Shown: positions 9,345 to 18,702, numbered from the stretch's first letter. The stretch: DNA of 64,000 nucleotides from Halobacteriales archaeon QS_5_70_15 (GCA_003022005.1 PXRQ01000080.1:1-64000), one strand, 5' to 3'. The notes: generated by a model from the letters alone, not told the origin. Numbers and translations are program-made.

Positions 9345-10040
9345 GTCAGAGACGTCCACGACGCTGATCGAACCCTCCGGGTTGACGTCGCCGGCCTCGT
9401 AGCCGCTCGGTTCGCCCTCGTCGGCGGTGGGGATCGTCTCCCCGTCGGGGGTGAACGTCACCAGGTCCGGCAGCGCGCCCACCTCGGCGACCCCCAAGGG
9501 GTCCAGCGAGTCGGTGTCGTACACCGCGACGCGGCCGTTCGTCTGCGGGTCCGCGTTCGCGATGGCGACGGCGGCCCGGCCGCCGTTCACGTCGACGCTG
9601 TTGGCCGCCCCGGCGTCGGCGAACGCGTCGGAGGTTCCGATGGTGTCCACCTCCGTCGGGTCCGCGGGATCCGAGACGTCGATGACGTCGACCGCATCCG
9701 CGTTCGCGTTGACGACGAACAGCCGCTGTGTCGCTGGGTCGTGAGCCACGATCTCGGCGCCCCCCTCGTCGCACACGCCCGACCTGTACCGGCCGAGGAA
9801 GCTCAGTTCGACGCTCTCGTCCCCCCTCCCGGGTGGCTCGTCGCCGCCCGATCCCTCCCCGGGGGTGCCGTCGGCGGTCGCCGCCCCATCCGTCAGCAGC
9901 GCCCCGAGCCCGGCCGCCGGGCCGAGCACCGACCGTCGGGAGGTCCCCGTCGCGTCTGTCACGTCATCGAGACGTTCGCTCGCCCCGTCAGCCCGTCCGT
10001 CGGATCCCGCGTCACGCTCCGTGCTGTCGTTGCCGGACAT
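9345..10040 (-). pseudogene. Truncated choice-of-anchor-I-like secreted beta-propeller protein
   Basis: From ATG 10040 about 230 residues are recognisable. TGTSRRSVLGPAAGLGALLT is a Tat-like signal. A YVTN/LVIVD-type propeller start follows: LSFLGRYRSGVCDEGGAEIV, RLFVVNANADAVDVIDVSDP, VAVYDTDSLDPLGVAEVGALP, and DEGEPSGYEAGDVNPEGSISV. Homologues run to 600 or more residues. Here similarity stops near 9345 and the frame ends at 9180 in unrelated sequence, so more than half of the protein is gone. Confidence 0.7.
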
Positions 10041-10069
10041 CGGGTCGGGAGGCACGTGTCTGAGCATTA

Positions 10070-10092
10070 GTAACTGCTAAGAGTGATATATT
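10070..10092 (-). promoter_or_regulatory. TATA-box region upstream of the truncated propeller gene
   Basis: On the reverse strand the AT-rich string AATATATCACTCTTAG lies about 40 bp before ATG 10040, within otherwise GC-rich DNA. A similar string, CATATATCTCTTAG, occurs at 19505-19518. The spacing suits an archaeal TATA box and a short leader. Confidence 0.5.
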
Positions 10093-10229
10093 CCTCTCCG
10101 GGAGGAACGGGGTCGTGAACGGGGCTCCGGAGACGTCGGTTCCCGGGAACGGGACCGGTCGGCTGACCCCGTCCGGGCGGTACCGACCGGGAACAGCCCG
10201 ATGCGGGATCGCAGGGGCCCGAGACCGGC

Positions 10230-10685
10230 CTACGACAGCCCCGCTGCATCCAGGTACGCCCCGACGTACGGGTGGAGGTCCGCGGGCGGGGTCTCGAAGA
10301 CCCGGACGGTGCCGTGCTGGTCGTCCGGGTCGAACTCGGTCGCGTCCGTGTGGACGAGGAAGCCGTTGGCGAGGTAGTGCTTCCCGCCCGCCCCGTCGAC
10401 GTCCGCCTCGTCGTAGAGGTGCTCGTACGCGCCGAGCCGTTCCCCGATCTCGACCCCGACCCCGAGCTCCTCGCGGGCGACGCGGTGGACGGCCTCGGCC
10501 AGCCGCTCGCCCTTGTAGACCCGTCCCCCGGGGACGAACCACTCCCCCTTCGCCGGGCGGTTCGTCCGCTCGGCGAGGAGCACGCCGTCCGGCGTCTCCA
10601 CGAGCAGGTCGACCGAGACGATCGGGACGTTCCGGACGATCGTGGCCCACTCCTCCTCCGGTATCCAGTCGACGCGACGGGGCAT
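10230..10685 (-). CDS. NUDIX hydrolase, GDP-mannose mannosyl hydrolase-like
   Basis: A 151-residue protein. VDLLVETPDGVLLAERTNRP, GEWFVPGGRVYKGERLAEAV and HRVAREELGV outline a NUDIX fold. The Nudix box is non-canonical (REELG without the full RExxEE spacing), as in Gmm-type GDP-mannose hydrolases. It likely cleaves a nucleotide-sugar, so it may belong functionally with the RmlC-like gene upstream. Confidence 0.8.
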   Translation of the reverse strand: MPRRVDWIPEEEWATIVRNVPIVSVDLLVETPDGVLLAERTNRPAKGEWFVPGGRVYKGERLAEAVHRVAREELGVGVEIGERLGAYEHLYDEADVDGAGGKHYLANGFLVHTDATEFDPDDQHGTVRVFETPPADLHPYVGAYLDAAGLS

Positions 10686-10818
10686 CGACCGGTCCGACGT
10701 AGCTGGCGCATATATCGGTCACGGGGTCGAGGAGACGCGGTCCGCGCGCGGCGACCCAGGGAGGGGGCGCCGCGCTCGGACGGCAGTCTTTTAGTCGCCG
10801 CTCGGCGGAGGACCACAC

Positions 10819-12006
10819 ATGGACGACACACCGGACGTCGGCGAGCTGGTACCGCCGGACCGAACGCTCCTGGGCCCCGGCCCGGTCGACGTTCACCCCC
10901 GGGTACTCCGCGCGATGGCGACGCCACTGGTGGGCTACCTCGACGACTACTACGTCGAGGTGATGGACGACGTACAGGAGCTCCTGCGGTACGTCTTCCG
11001 TACGGACAACGAGTACACGTTCGTGGTCAGTGGGACGGGTTCGGCCGCGATGGAGACGGCGTTCACGAACCTCCTCGAACCGGGCGAGACGGTCCTCGTG
11101 CCCTCGAACGGCTACTTCGGCGACCGGATGGGGAAGGTCGCCGCCCGGGCCGGCGCGGAGGTCGTCACCGTCGACGCGCCGTGGGGCGAACCGCTCGACC
11201 CCGCGGACGTCGAGGCGGCGTTCGAGGAGCACCAGCCCGCCGCGTTCGGGTTCGTCTACGGCGACACCAGCACCGGCGCGCTCCAGCCGGACGTCCCCGA
11301 ACTGGCGAGTATCGCCCACGAACACGACGCCTACGTCGTCGCGGACACGGTCCCCACCCTCGGCGGGGTGGAGTTCCGCACCGACGGGTGGGACCTCGAC
11401 GTGGTCTACACCGGGTCCCAGAAGTGTCTCTCGGCGCCGCCCGGCGTCGCACCCATCACGTTCAGCGGCCGTGCGGCCGAGAAGGTCCGGAACCGCGAGA
11501 CGCCGGTGCGGTCCTGGTACCTCGACCTCGAAGGGGTCTGGGAGTACTGGGGCGAGGAGCGAAACTACCACCACACCGGTCCGGCCTCGACGACTTACGC
11601 CCTCCGCGAGGCGCTCCGGCTCATCGCCGAGGAGGGGATCGAGGAGACGTGGGCCCGTCACCGCCGCGTGGCCGGCGCGCTCAAGGCCGGCGTCGAGGCG
11701 ATGGGCCTTCCACTGAACGTCGCCGAGGACCACTGGATGCCCACGCTCAACCCCGTCCCCGTCCCCGAGGGCGTCGACGACGGCACGGTGATCGACCGGC
11801 TCATGGACGAGCACGGCATCGAGATCGTCGGCGGGCTGGGCCCGCTCGGCGGGGAGATCTTCCGTGTAGGCTGCATGGGCCACTCTGCCCGTCCGGCGAA
11901 GATCTCCGGGTTCGTCGACGCGTTCGGGTCCGTCCTGGCCGACGAGGGGGCGGACGTCGACCCCGAGGCCGGTGCCGTCGCGACGAACCGCGCGCTCCGG
12001 GACTGA
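10819..12006 (+). CDS. Class V aminotransferase (alanine/serine-glyoxylate type)
   Basis: A 395-residue PLP enzyme. [17 protein letters not shown] at the N-terminus, [20 protein letters not shown] for the phosphate site, [14 protein letters not shown] with the PLP-ring Asp, and [16 protein letters not shown] with the Schiff-base lysine all match alanine-glyoxylate/serine-pyruvate transaminases. Its natural donor is not evident. The TGA (12004-12006) is the left target repeat of an inverted-repeat element. Confidence 0.9.
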   Translation: MDDTPDVGELVPPDRTLLGPGPVDVHPRVLRAMATPLVGYLDDYYVEVMDDVQELLRYVFRTDNEYTFVVSGTGSAAMETAFTNLLEPGETVLVPSNGYFGDRMGKVAARAGAEVVTVDAPWGEPLDPADVEAAFEEHQPAAFGFVYGDTSTGALQPDVPELASIAHEHDAYVVADTVPTLGGVEFRTDGWDLDVVYTGSQKCLSAPPGVAPITFSGRAAEKVRNRETPVRSWYLDLEGVWEYWGEERNYHHTGPASTTYALREALRLIAEEGIEETWARHRRVAGALKAGVEAMGLPLNVAEDHWMPTLNPVPVPEGVDDGTVIDRLMDEHGIEIVGGLGPLGGEIFRVGCMGHSARPAKISGFVDAFGSVLADEGADVDPEAGAVATNRALRD

Positions 12007-12081
12007 TACGGACCGCTGTAGCGGTTCGCCGTCGGGCACCGTCCCCTCGAGTGTTGGGGTAAGACACCACGGCGGTCCGCG
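12007..12081. mobile_element. 75-bp inverted-repeat element on the aminotransferase stop codon
   Basis: TACGGACCGCTGTAG at 12007 and the reverse complement of the segment ending at 12081 (CGCGGACCGCCGTGG) are imperfect inverted repeats. The element is flanked by TGA at 12004-12006 (the stop codon) and TGA at 12082-12084. The interior near the right end (GGGTAAGAC) resembles the main family. Positions 12026-12049 recur exactly at 16001-16024. Confidence 0.65.
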
Positions 12082-12200
12082 TGAGACGACCCCTCCTCCC
12101 GGTTCGGCAGGACCTGATCGGGACGGACCGTCGGAGTTCCGGCCGGGGTCCGCACAAGGGGACCGATCGGCCGACCCACACAAGACTTTTGACGCGAGGG

Positions 12201-12223
12201 AGTTACTCACTAATTGAGTAACT
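12201..12223. promoter_or_regulatory. Perfect 9-bp palindrome, probable operator
   Basis: AGTTACTCA (12201-12209) and TGAGTAACT (12215-12223) are perfect inverted repeats around a 5-bp AT-rich centre, in a GC-rich background. It ends immediately before ATG 12224 and lies 142 bp upstream of the glmU-like gene. A dimeric repressor site is the natural reading; the regulator is not identified. Confidence 0.6.
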
Positions 12224-12361
12224 ATGGTCGCCGTCGCAACGGTCGCCACGAACGGCGGGACGCTCCCCGCGTTCTCCGACCGTTCGCGGGATCCCGCGAG
12301 CGGTGGAGTATCGTCCTCCAAGCGAGGCACAGTACTCAGGTCGGCTCGCGGGGGAGCGTAA
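12224..12361 (+). CDS. 45-residue leader ORF before the glmU-like gene
   Basis: ATG directly abuts the palindrome at 12201-12223 and the frame reads MVAVATVATNGGTLPAFS to TAA at 12359-12361, three bases before the glmU-like ATG. There is no known domain. It could be a leader peptide, the stub of a regulator gene, or chance; the position between operator and operon is the only support. Confidence 0.3.
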   Translation: MVAVATVATNGGTLPAFSDRSRDPASGGVSSSKRGTVLRSARGGA

Positions 12362-12364
12362 CCC

Positions 12365-13558
12365 ATGGACATCGAGACGGGCGTCGTCCTCGCGGCGGGC
12401 GAGGGGACGCGGCTGCGCCCGATGACGCACAACCGCCCCAAGCCGATGCTCCCGGCGGGGAACCGGCCCATCCTCGAGCACGTCCTCGACGCGCTGGTCG
12501 ACGCCGGGGTCCCGGAGCTGGTGCTGGTCGTCGGCTACAAGCGCGACCGGGTCCAGGACCACATCGGGCCCACCTACCGGGACGTCCCGGTCGAGTACGT
12601 CGTCCAGGGGAAGCAGCTCGGGAGCGGCCACGCCCTCCTGCAGGCCCGCGGGACGGTGACGGGACCGATGCTCGTGGTCAACGGCGACCGGATCGTCGAC
12701 GGGGGGATGATCCGCGACGTCGCCGGTACCTCCGACGGCGGGACGACGCTCGGGGTGATCCGCGAGAACAACCCCGGTCGCTACGGCTCCGTCGAGGCGG
12801 CGGACGACCGGGTCGTCGACCTCGTCGAGAACCCCGACGAGCCGGCGTTCGGGTTCGTCAACGCCGGGATCTACGCGTTCACCGACGACGTGTTCGACCG
12901 CCTCGAGGCGACCCCGCGGACCGACGGGGTCCTCCCGATCACCGATACGATCCTTCGGGAGATCGAGTCCGGATCGGGCGAGGGGGTCCGCGCGGCCGAG
13001 GTCGAGGGGCTCTGGGCCGACGCCACCTACCCGTGGGATCTGCTCTATCTCACCCGGCGGCTCCTCGAGGAGGGTCGCGTGGACGGCACCGAGCAGCACC
13101 CGGGCGTCTACGTCTCCCCCTCGGCGCGGGTCCACGAGGCGGCGACGCTGGGGTCGCCGGTCGTCGTCGGCGAGGACTGCGAGGTGGGCGCCGGGGCGGT
13201 CGTCGGGCCGAACGTCGCGCTCGGCCGGAACGTCACCGTGGGGGCGAACGCCACGGTCGTCGGGTCGGTCCTCGACACGGACACGCGCGTGGGCGTCGGC
13301 TCGACGCTCGTCGAGACCGTCACCGGGGAGAACGTCGACATCGGGGCAGGCACGGTCGTCTCCGGCGGCCCGGGCGACGTGACCCTCAAGGACCGGGTGT
13401 TCCGCGACCGGGACCTCGGGGCGGTGTTCGCCGACCGCGTCCGGACGGGCGGCCGCGTCGCCGCCGACCCGGGGACGCTCGTCGGGCCGGGCGCGCACCT
13501 CCACACCGGCGTGACGGCGAGCGGACGCGTCGGCGCGGGCACCGAGGTGACCCGCTGA
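12365..13558 (+). CDS. glmU: Sugar-1-phosphate nucleotidyltransferase, GlmU-like (bifunctional form)
   Basis: A 397-residue protein. LAAGEGTRLRPMTHNRPKPM (about residues 9-28) is the nucleotide-binding signature; VVNGDRIVDGG carries the metal-binding Asp region. From about residue 245 hexapeptide repeats (VVVGEDCEVGAGAVVGPNVA, NVTVGANATVVGSV) form a left-handed beta helix. In archaea this layout makes UDP-GlcNAc from glucosamine-1-P and acetyl-CoA, or only transfers NMP to Glc-1-P. The overlap with glmS favours the GlcNAc reading. Confidence 0.85.
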   Translation: MDIETGVVLAAGEGTRLRPMTHNRPKPMLPAGNRPILEHVLDALVDAGVPELVLVVGYKRDRVQDHIGPTYRDVPVEYVVQGKQLGSGHALLQARGTVTGPMLVVNGDRIVDGGMIRDVAGTSDGGTTLGVIRENNPGRYGSVEAADDRVVDLVENPDEPAFGFVNAGIYAFTDDVFDRLEATPRTDGVLPITDTILREIESGSGEGVRAAEVEGLWADATYPWDLLYLTRRLLEEGRVDGTEQHPGVYVSPSARVHEAATLGSPVVVGEDCEVGAGAVVGPNVALGRNVTVGANATVVGSVLDTDTRVGVGSTLVETVTGENVDIGAGTVVSGGPGDVTLKDRVFRDRDLGAVFADRVRTGGRVAADPGTLVGPGAHLHTGVTASGRVGAGTEVTR

Positions 13559-15357
13559 TGTGCGGCATCATCGGCTGTGCCGGCCGCGGCGACGCCACGC
13601 TGGAGACGCTGCTCGATGGGTTGGGAAAGCTCGACTACCGCGGCTACGACTCCGCGGGCGTCGCGCTGGCCGGCCCCGCGGGGGTCGACGTGGTGAAGCG
13701 GGAGGGGAAGCTCGACGCGCTGGTCGAGGCCCTCTCGGGCGAGCGCGACCGGCTCGACGGGACCGTCGGGATCGGCCACACGCGCTGGAGCACGCACGGC
13801 GCGCCGACGGACGCCAACGCCCACCCCCACACCGACGCCGAGGGCCGGGTCGCGGTCGTTCACAACGGCATCATCGAGAACTACCAGTCGCTCCGGGACG
13901 AGCTCCGGGAGGCGGGCTACCGGTTCCGGAGCGAGACGGACACGGAGGTCGTCCCACACCTCGTCGCCCGCGCGCTCGACGCCGGAGCGACGCCCGAGGA
14001 CGCGATCCGCGAGGCCGTCTCGCGGCTCGAGGGGAGCTACGCGCTGGCGATCGTCGTCGCGGGCGTTGACGCCCTCTTCGCCGCCCGGCAGGACTCCCCG
14101 CTCGTGCTCGGCCTGGGCGAGGGCGCGAACTACGTCGCCAGCGACGTCCCCGCGTTCCGCGAGCACACCGACCGCGTCGTCTACCTCGAGGACGGCGAGT
14201 TCGCCCGCATCACGGCGGACTCGTGGGTGGTGACCGACGCCGACGACGACCCCGTCGATCGCGAGGTCCACACCGTCGACTGGGACCCCGAGGACACCGG
14301 CAAGTCCGGCTACGAGCACTTCATGCTCAAGGAGATCCACGAACAGCCCCGCGCGCTCCGCCAGGGGCTCGGCGGCCGGGTCGACGAGATGCGCGGGGAG
14401 GTCAGCCTGGAGGAGTTCCCGACGCTCTCGCCGGACCGTGTCCACCTCGTCGCCTGCGGGACCTCCTACCACGCGGCGGTGTACGGCGCCCGGCTGCTGC
14501 AGTCCCGGGGCGTGCCGGCCCAGCCGTTCTACGCCCACGAGTACGCGAGCGCGACGCCGCCGACCGACGGCGCGCTCGTCCTCGGGGTCTCACAGAGCGG
14601 CGAGACCGCCGACACGCTCTCGGCGGTCCGGGCCGCGAGCCGCCGGGGCGCCGAAACCGTCGCGCTCACCAACACCGTCGAGTCGACGATGGCCCGCGAG
14701 TGCGATCACCGGCTCTACATCCGGTCCGGCCCCGAGATCGGCGTCGCCGCGACCAAGACGTTCGCCTCGCAGCTGGTGGCGCTCAACCTGTTCGCGCTCG
14801 ACGTCGCGCCCCGGAGCGGCGACCGCGAGGCCATCGCCTCGCTGCGGGACCTCCCGGGAGACGTCCAGGCGGTCCTCGACGAGTCCCGGGCCGCCGAGGT
14901 CGCCGCCGAGTACGCCGCCGCCGACTCGTACTTCTTCATCGGCCGCGGCCTGCACTACCCGGTCGCCCTGGAGGGGGCGCTGAAGCTCAAGGAGATCAGC
15001 TACGAGCACGCCGAGGGGTTCGCCGCGGGCGAACTCAAGCACGGCCCGCTCGCGCTCGTCACCGAGGACACGCCCGTGTTCGCGATGGTCACCGGCGAGG
15101 ACGAGAGCGCGAGAAAGACCATCGGGAACGTCAAGGAGGTCGAGGCGCGGGACGCGCCGGTCATCGCCGTCACCGACGGGCGGACCGAGGTCGAGCGCTA
15201 CGCCGACCACGTCCTCCGGGTGCCCGAGACGGCCCCGTGCGTGGTGCCGCTCCTCGCGAACGTGCAGCTCCAGCTCGTCGCCTACCACGTCGCGAACGGC
15301 CTCGGCCGACCCATCGACAAGCCGCGCCACCTCGCGAAGTCCGTCACCGTCGAGTAG
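13558..15357 (+). CDS. glmS: Glutamine-fructose-6-phosphate aminotransferase
   Basis: A 599-residue protein of normal length. After Met comes the nucleophile Cys2 (MCGIIGCAG), then the Ntn amidotransferase landmarks IGHTRWSTHGAPTDANAHPH and VVHNGIIENY. Two SIS domains follow (VACGTSYHAA, LGVSQSGETADTLSAVRAA; FFIGRGLHYPVALEGALKLK), and the C-terminal DKPRHLAKSVTVE is present. It converts Fru-6-P to GlcN-6-P. The ATG shares one base with the glmU-like TGA (TGATG), so the two are translationally coupled. Confidence 0.97.
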   Translation: MCGIIGCAGRGDATLETLLDGLGKLDYRGYDSAGVALAGPAGVDVVKREGKLDALVEALSGERDRLDGTVGIGHTRWSTHGAPTDANAHPHTDAEGRVAVVHNGIIENYQSLRDELREAGYRFRSETDTEVVPHLVARALDAGATPEDAIREAVSRLEGSYALAIVVAGVDALFAARQDSPLVLGLGEGANYVASDVPAFREHTDRVVYLEDGEFARITADSWVVTDADDDPVDREVHTVDWDPEDTGKSGYEHFMLKEIHEQPRALRQGLGGRVDEMRGEVSLEEFPTLSPDRVHLVACGTSYHAAVYGARLLQSRGVPAQPFYAHEYASATPPTDGALVLGVSQSGETADTLSAVRAASRRGAETVALTNTVESTMARECDHRLYIRSGPEIGVAATKTFASQLVALNLFALDVAPRSGDREAIASLRDLPGDVQAVLDESRAAEVAAEYAAADSYFFIGRGLHYPVALEGALKLKEISYEHAEGFAAGELKHGPLALVTEDTPVFAMVTGEDESARKTIGNVKEVEARDAPVIAVTDGRTEVERYADHVLRVPETAPCVVPLLANVQLQLVAYHVANGLGRPIDKPRHLAKSVTVE

Positions 15358-15564
15358 GACTCGCGGAGCGACGAGCCGCTCTACCCCCGCCCGTCGGGTG
15401 TGCGAGTGACACCGGGCTCCTCCCGCAGGTCGGGACGGACCGTTCGTGTCCCCGCACGGGGCACTGCGGGCTCGAAGGACGGGAGCCTCACCCACGACAC
15501 TTATGCGACCGCGCCCGGAACCGCCGCGTATGCACCTCGCACACCGGATGGGAGGGGTGGGCCG

Positions 15565-15699
15565 ATGAGTCGATACCCGCGCACCGTCAGGGACTCGGCG
15601 ATCAAGTGTATCGCGTGCAACGCGCCGGTCGCTCGGACCGTCGACGACCGCTACGTCTGCGTCGAGTGCGGCGAATCGCCCGTACAGGACGCGGGCTGA
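15565..15699 (+). CDS. 44-residue zinc-ribbon protein
   Basis: ATG 15565 gives MSRYPRTVRDSAIKCIACNA followed by a second knuckle CVECGESP. CxxC pairs at residues 15-18 and 33-36 make a one-domain zinc ribbon. A 12-codon frame, MHLAHRMGGVGR, starts at 15529 and ends over this ATG; it may be an upstream peptide or just chance. Function unknown. Confidence 0.6.
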   Translation: MSRYPRTVRDSAIKCIACNAPVARTVDDRYVCVECGESPVQDAG

Positions 15700-16056
15700 G
15701 CCCGGTCCCTCCCGGTCCGCCCCGGTTCGGCTCTCATCGACGGTAACGTCCCACGGAGCCCGACCGTCCGTCCCGAGCCACCCGCCCGCTGGAGCGGGGC
15801 GGGGACCCCGCCGAACGGCACGCCACGTTCACCGGATCGGCCGGTCGAACGCTGGCCTGCCGGCCCGGGCTCCCGGTGCCGTGGGGCGGCACTCTCGGAG
15901 AGCGTCGACTCGCCGACAGCGTGGTCGCGGACCGATCCCGGAGTCCCGCCCGTCGGATCGCCGTATCGCCGTCGTACCCGCAGACGAGGACCCCCCGGTG
16001 TCGCCGTCGGGCACCGTCCCCTCGGGGCCGCGCGGTTCCGCCCTCGAGGGCGCCGA
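15700..16056. other. 357-bp gene-free spacer
   Basis: No frame with protein-like composition was found between the zinc-ribbon gene and the CBS gene. It contains a 24-bp exact copy (16001-16024) of the inside of the inverted-repeat element at 12007. Confidence 0.6.
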
Positions 16057-16500
16057 TCACTCGTACTCGCCCTTCTCCATGTCCGGTTTGGGCTGTGGGG
16101 TCATCCCGACCCTGTAGCTCGGCAGGTGGAGTGCCAGGTCGGTCGTGGTGACGACGCCGACGGCCCGCCCGTCCTCGGCGACGGGGAGTTTCTTCACGCC
16201 GTTGTGCCCCATCCGCTCGCCCGCGACGTGGACCGTCTCGTCCGGCCGGATAGTGACCACCGGGTCGCTCATCAGGTCGGCGACGGCGGTCGCCGCGGGG
16301 TCGCGCTCCTCGGCGACGCCGGCGACGACGTCCGACTCGGTGAGGATGCCGTCGATGCGGTCGGTCCCCACCACGAGCGAGCCGATACCGGCACCGGTGA
16401 GGGTGGTCGCCGCCTCCGCGACGGTCGCCTCCGGCTCGATCGTCCGCACGGGGGTCGTCATGATCTCGCTGACCGGCGTTTCGATGTCCTCGTCGGCCAT
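16057..16500 (-). CDS. Two-CBS-domain protein
   Basis: A 147-residue protein made of two CBS motifs. The first contains VSEIMTTPVRTIEPEATVAE and IDGILTESDVVAGVAE; the second VADLMSDPVVTIRPDETVHV and AVGVVTTTDLALHL. Such stand-alone CBS pairs bind adenosine nucleotides and act as regulatory modules for unknown partners. The C-terminus ends PQPKPDMEKGEYE. It diverges from glpA. Confidence 0.88.
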   Translation of the reverse strand: MADEDIETPVSEIMTTPVRTIEPEATVAEAATTLTGAGIGSLVVGTDRIDGILTESDVVAGVAEERDPAATAVADLMSDPVVTIRPDETVHVAGERMGHNGVKKLPVAEDGRAVGVVTTTDLALHLPSYRVGMTPQPKPDMEKGEYE

Positions 16501-16827
16501 GCGTGGAGGACGGCGGACGGCCTTATAATCCGTCGCCAGCCGGTGGTTCTCGCCCCGAACGGCGCCGCGGGCTGCGGCCGGACCTCCCGTGGGGGTACCA
16601 CTGCTCGTCGACGGAGCGTCGCGCGGGACCCCCGGCAACCCCGAGGACGACGCGTCCACCAGCCGCTCCTCGCGGTGCTCGCCGTCGAGGTCGCCGGGGA
16701 ACGGGGGGTCGGGGTCGACGTCGCCGGCGCCATCGCTCGCCGTCGCGTTCGACGGGACGGCGCGGGGGGTGTCGGCAACCCACCGCGTCCACCGCCAGCC
16801 ACTTGCACACAGGACCGAAGGGGGGGT
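16501..16827. other. 327-bp divergent intergenic region
   Basis: The space between the divergent CBS and glpA genes must hold both promoters. Reverse-strand frames here have no recognisable domain. No clear palindromic operator was seen. Confidence 0.5.
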
Positions 16828-18054
16828 ATGCCCTCGACCGACGTCCTCGTGATCGGCGGCGGCGCGACCGGTGCCGGCATCGCCCGCGACCTCGCACTCC
16901 GCGGCGTGGACGTCACGCTCCTCGACCGCGGTGGCCTCGCCGGCGGGACGTCCGGTCGCTCGCACGGGCTGTTGCACAGCGGGGCACGCTACGCCGAGTC
17001 CGACCCGGTCGGCGCCGAGGAGTGCATCGAGGAGAACCGTATCCTGCGGGACGTCGCGGGCGAGTGCATCCGGGACACGGGCGGACTGTTCGTCCGGCTC
17101 GCCGGGGACGACCCCGACTACTTCGAGGCCAAGCGCGACGCCTGCGAGGAGGTCGGCATCCCGACGGACACCGTCGACGGCGACGCCGCCAGGGAGGCCG
17201 TTCCGGGGCTCTCGGCGGACGTCGAGCGGGCGGTGCGGGTGCCCGACGCCGTGATCTACCCCTCGCGGCTGGTCGCCGCCAACGCGGCCGACGCCCGCGA
17301 GCGCGGCGCGAGCATCCACCCCCACGCCCCCGTCGAGGGGATGACCGTGGCGGACGGGCGGGTGACGGGCGTCGAGGTCGGCGGGACCGTCGACGACCGG
17401 ATCGAGCCCGACTACGTCGTCAACGCGGCCGGCGCCTGGGCGGAGGGGGTCGCCGCGATGGCCGGCCTCGACGTCGAGATGCGCCCGACGCGGGGCGTGA
17501 TGGTCTCGGTCGAGTACGAGGGGCTCGGCCCGGTGCTGAACCGGTCCCGGGACCCGGACGACGGGGACATCGTCGTCCCGCACGACTCGGAGGTCGTCCT
17601 CGGGACGACCAGCGTCGCGGTCGATGACCCCGACGACTACTCGACCGAGGCGTGGGAGGTCGAGCGGACGTTCGAGGAGTGCGCGGCCATGCTCCCGCCG
17701 GTTGCCGACGCCCCCGAGGTCCGCACCTGGTGGGGCGTGCGTCCGCTGTACGCCCCCGACGAGGACGAGCGCGGCGGCCGCGGCATCTCCCGCGGGTTCT
17801 TCAGGCTCGACCACGCCGACGAGGGCGTCGAGAACCTCGCGAGCATCGTCGGCGGGAAGCTGACCACCTACCGACGGATGGCCGAGTCGACGGCCGACCT
17901 CGTCTGCGACCGGCTGGGGGTCGACGCCGAGTGCCGGACCGCCGACCGCCGGCTCCCCGGCACGGACGACCCCGACCGCCTCGACGCGTTCGTCGCCGAG
18001 TTCGACGGGCAGGGCCCGACCGACGCCGACGTGGTCACCCCGCCGGGAACCTGA
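16828..18054 (+). CDS. glpA: Glycerol-3-phosphate dehydrogenase subunit A, C-terminally truncated
   Basis: A 408-residue FAD protein. VLVIGGGATGAGIARDLALR is the dinucleotide loop at the N-terminus, with GGTSGRSHGLLHSGARYAES and the later GGKLTTYRRMAESTADL as GlpA/GlpD signatures. Haloarchaeal GlpA, which feeds glycerol catabolism with GlpB and GlpC, is normally near 550-590 residues with a C-terminal BFD-like [2Fe-2S] domain. Here the frame stops soon after the FAD domain and no glpB or glpC follows. DNA after the TGA continues directly into a fragment of an unrelated gene, so a deletion removed the 3' end. Confidence 0.8.
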   Translation: MPSTDVLVIGGGATGAGIARDLALRGVDVTLLDRGGLAGGTSGRSHGLLHSGARYAESDPVGAEECIEENRILRDVAGECIRDTGGLFVRLAGDDPDYFEAKRDACEEVGIPTDTVDGDAAREAVPGLSADVERAVRVPDAVIYPSRLVAANAADARERGASIHPHAPVEGMTVADGRVTGVEVGGTVDDRIEPDYVVNAAGAWAEGVAAMAGLDVEMRPTRGVMVSVEYEGLGPVLNRSRDPDDGDIVVPHDSEVVLGTTSVAVDDPDDYSTEAWEVERTFEECAAMLPPVADAPEVRTWWGVRPLYAPDEDERGGRGISRGFFRLDHADEGVENLASIVGGKLTTYRRMAESTADLVCDRLGVDAECRTADRRLPGTDDPDRLDAFVAEFDGQGPTDADVVTPPGT

Positions 18055-18480
18055 TCCCGGCGCGTCCGGTTTCTCCTCCGGCGCGGACTGGCCCTGATCT
18101 ACCTGCTGGCGTTCCTCGTCGCGGCGACCCAGTTCCGCCCGCTCGCGGGCGAGGACGGCCTCCTGCCGCTCGGGTCGTACGTCGAGCGGACGTCGGTCGC
18201 GGAACGGCCCAGCCTCTTTCAGTTCGTCCCCGACGACCGCGCCATCGGGGTCGCGGCGTGGACCGGCGTCAGCCTCGCGCTGGTGGCGCTGGTCGCCGGC
18301 CCGTACTGGGTCCCCGACCCGTACGCCGTCCCGGTATCGATGCTCCTCGAGACGGGCTTTCTCGCGATCTTCCTGGGCGCCGGGACGAGCGAGCCGCCGG
18401 TGGTCGTGATCTGGCTGGTGAAGTGGGTGCTGTTCCGTAACACGTTCGGCGCCGGGCTGATCAAGATCCGCGGAGACGAC
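18055..18480 (+). pseudogene. Lipase maturation factor (LMF1)-like membrane protein, multiply deleted
   Basis: In the same frame as glpA and directly after its TGA, the sequence reads LLRRGLALIYLLAFLVAATQ, LLPLGSYVERTSVAERPSLF, PYWVPDPYAVPVSMLLETGF, LAIFLGAGTSEPPVVVIWLV and LFRNTFGAGLIKIRGDD. These are LMF-family blocks. Compared with intact homologues as I recall them, the segment between VPVSM and the second SMLLETGF is gone, and everything after IKIRGDD is gone. There is no start codon. It is a relic joined to glpA upstream and to a small membrane gene downstream. Confidence 0.6.
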
Positions 18481-18702
18481 ATGGGACGGCTCGGCCGAAC
18501 GGTCAGGGGGTACGCACGGCGGGCGCGGGGCATCGAGCGGTTCGTCCGCCTCGTCGTCGGCGGTGGGGTCGCGCTCGTGGCCGGGGTCTGGGTCGTGGCG
18601 CTCCCGAGCCCTCGGTCGTCGCCCCGGCTGCTCGGCGCCGCGCTCGTGCTCGTCGGCGTCGGGGGCCTCGCCGCCGGCATCCGGAACGGACTCGACCGCT
18701 GA
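18481..18702 (+). CDS. 73-residue two-TM membrane protein
   Basis: ATG 18481 gives MGRLGRTVRGYARRARGIER, then two hydrophobic spans (VVGGGVALVAGVWVVALP and LLGAALVLVGVGGLAAGI). It shares its frame with the LMF relic upstream, so it could be a fused tail, but its basic start and hydrophobic hairpin resemble stand-alone haloarchaeal small membrane proteins. Function unknown. Confidence 0.45.
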   Translation: MGRLGRTVRGYARRARGIERFVRLVVGGGVALVAGVWVVALPSPRSSPRLLGAALVLVGVGGLAAGIRNGLDR

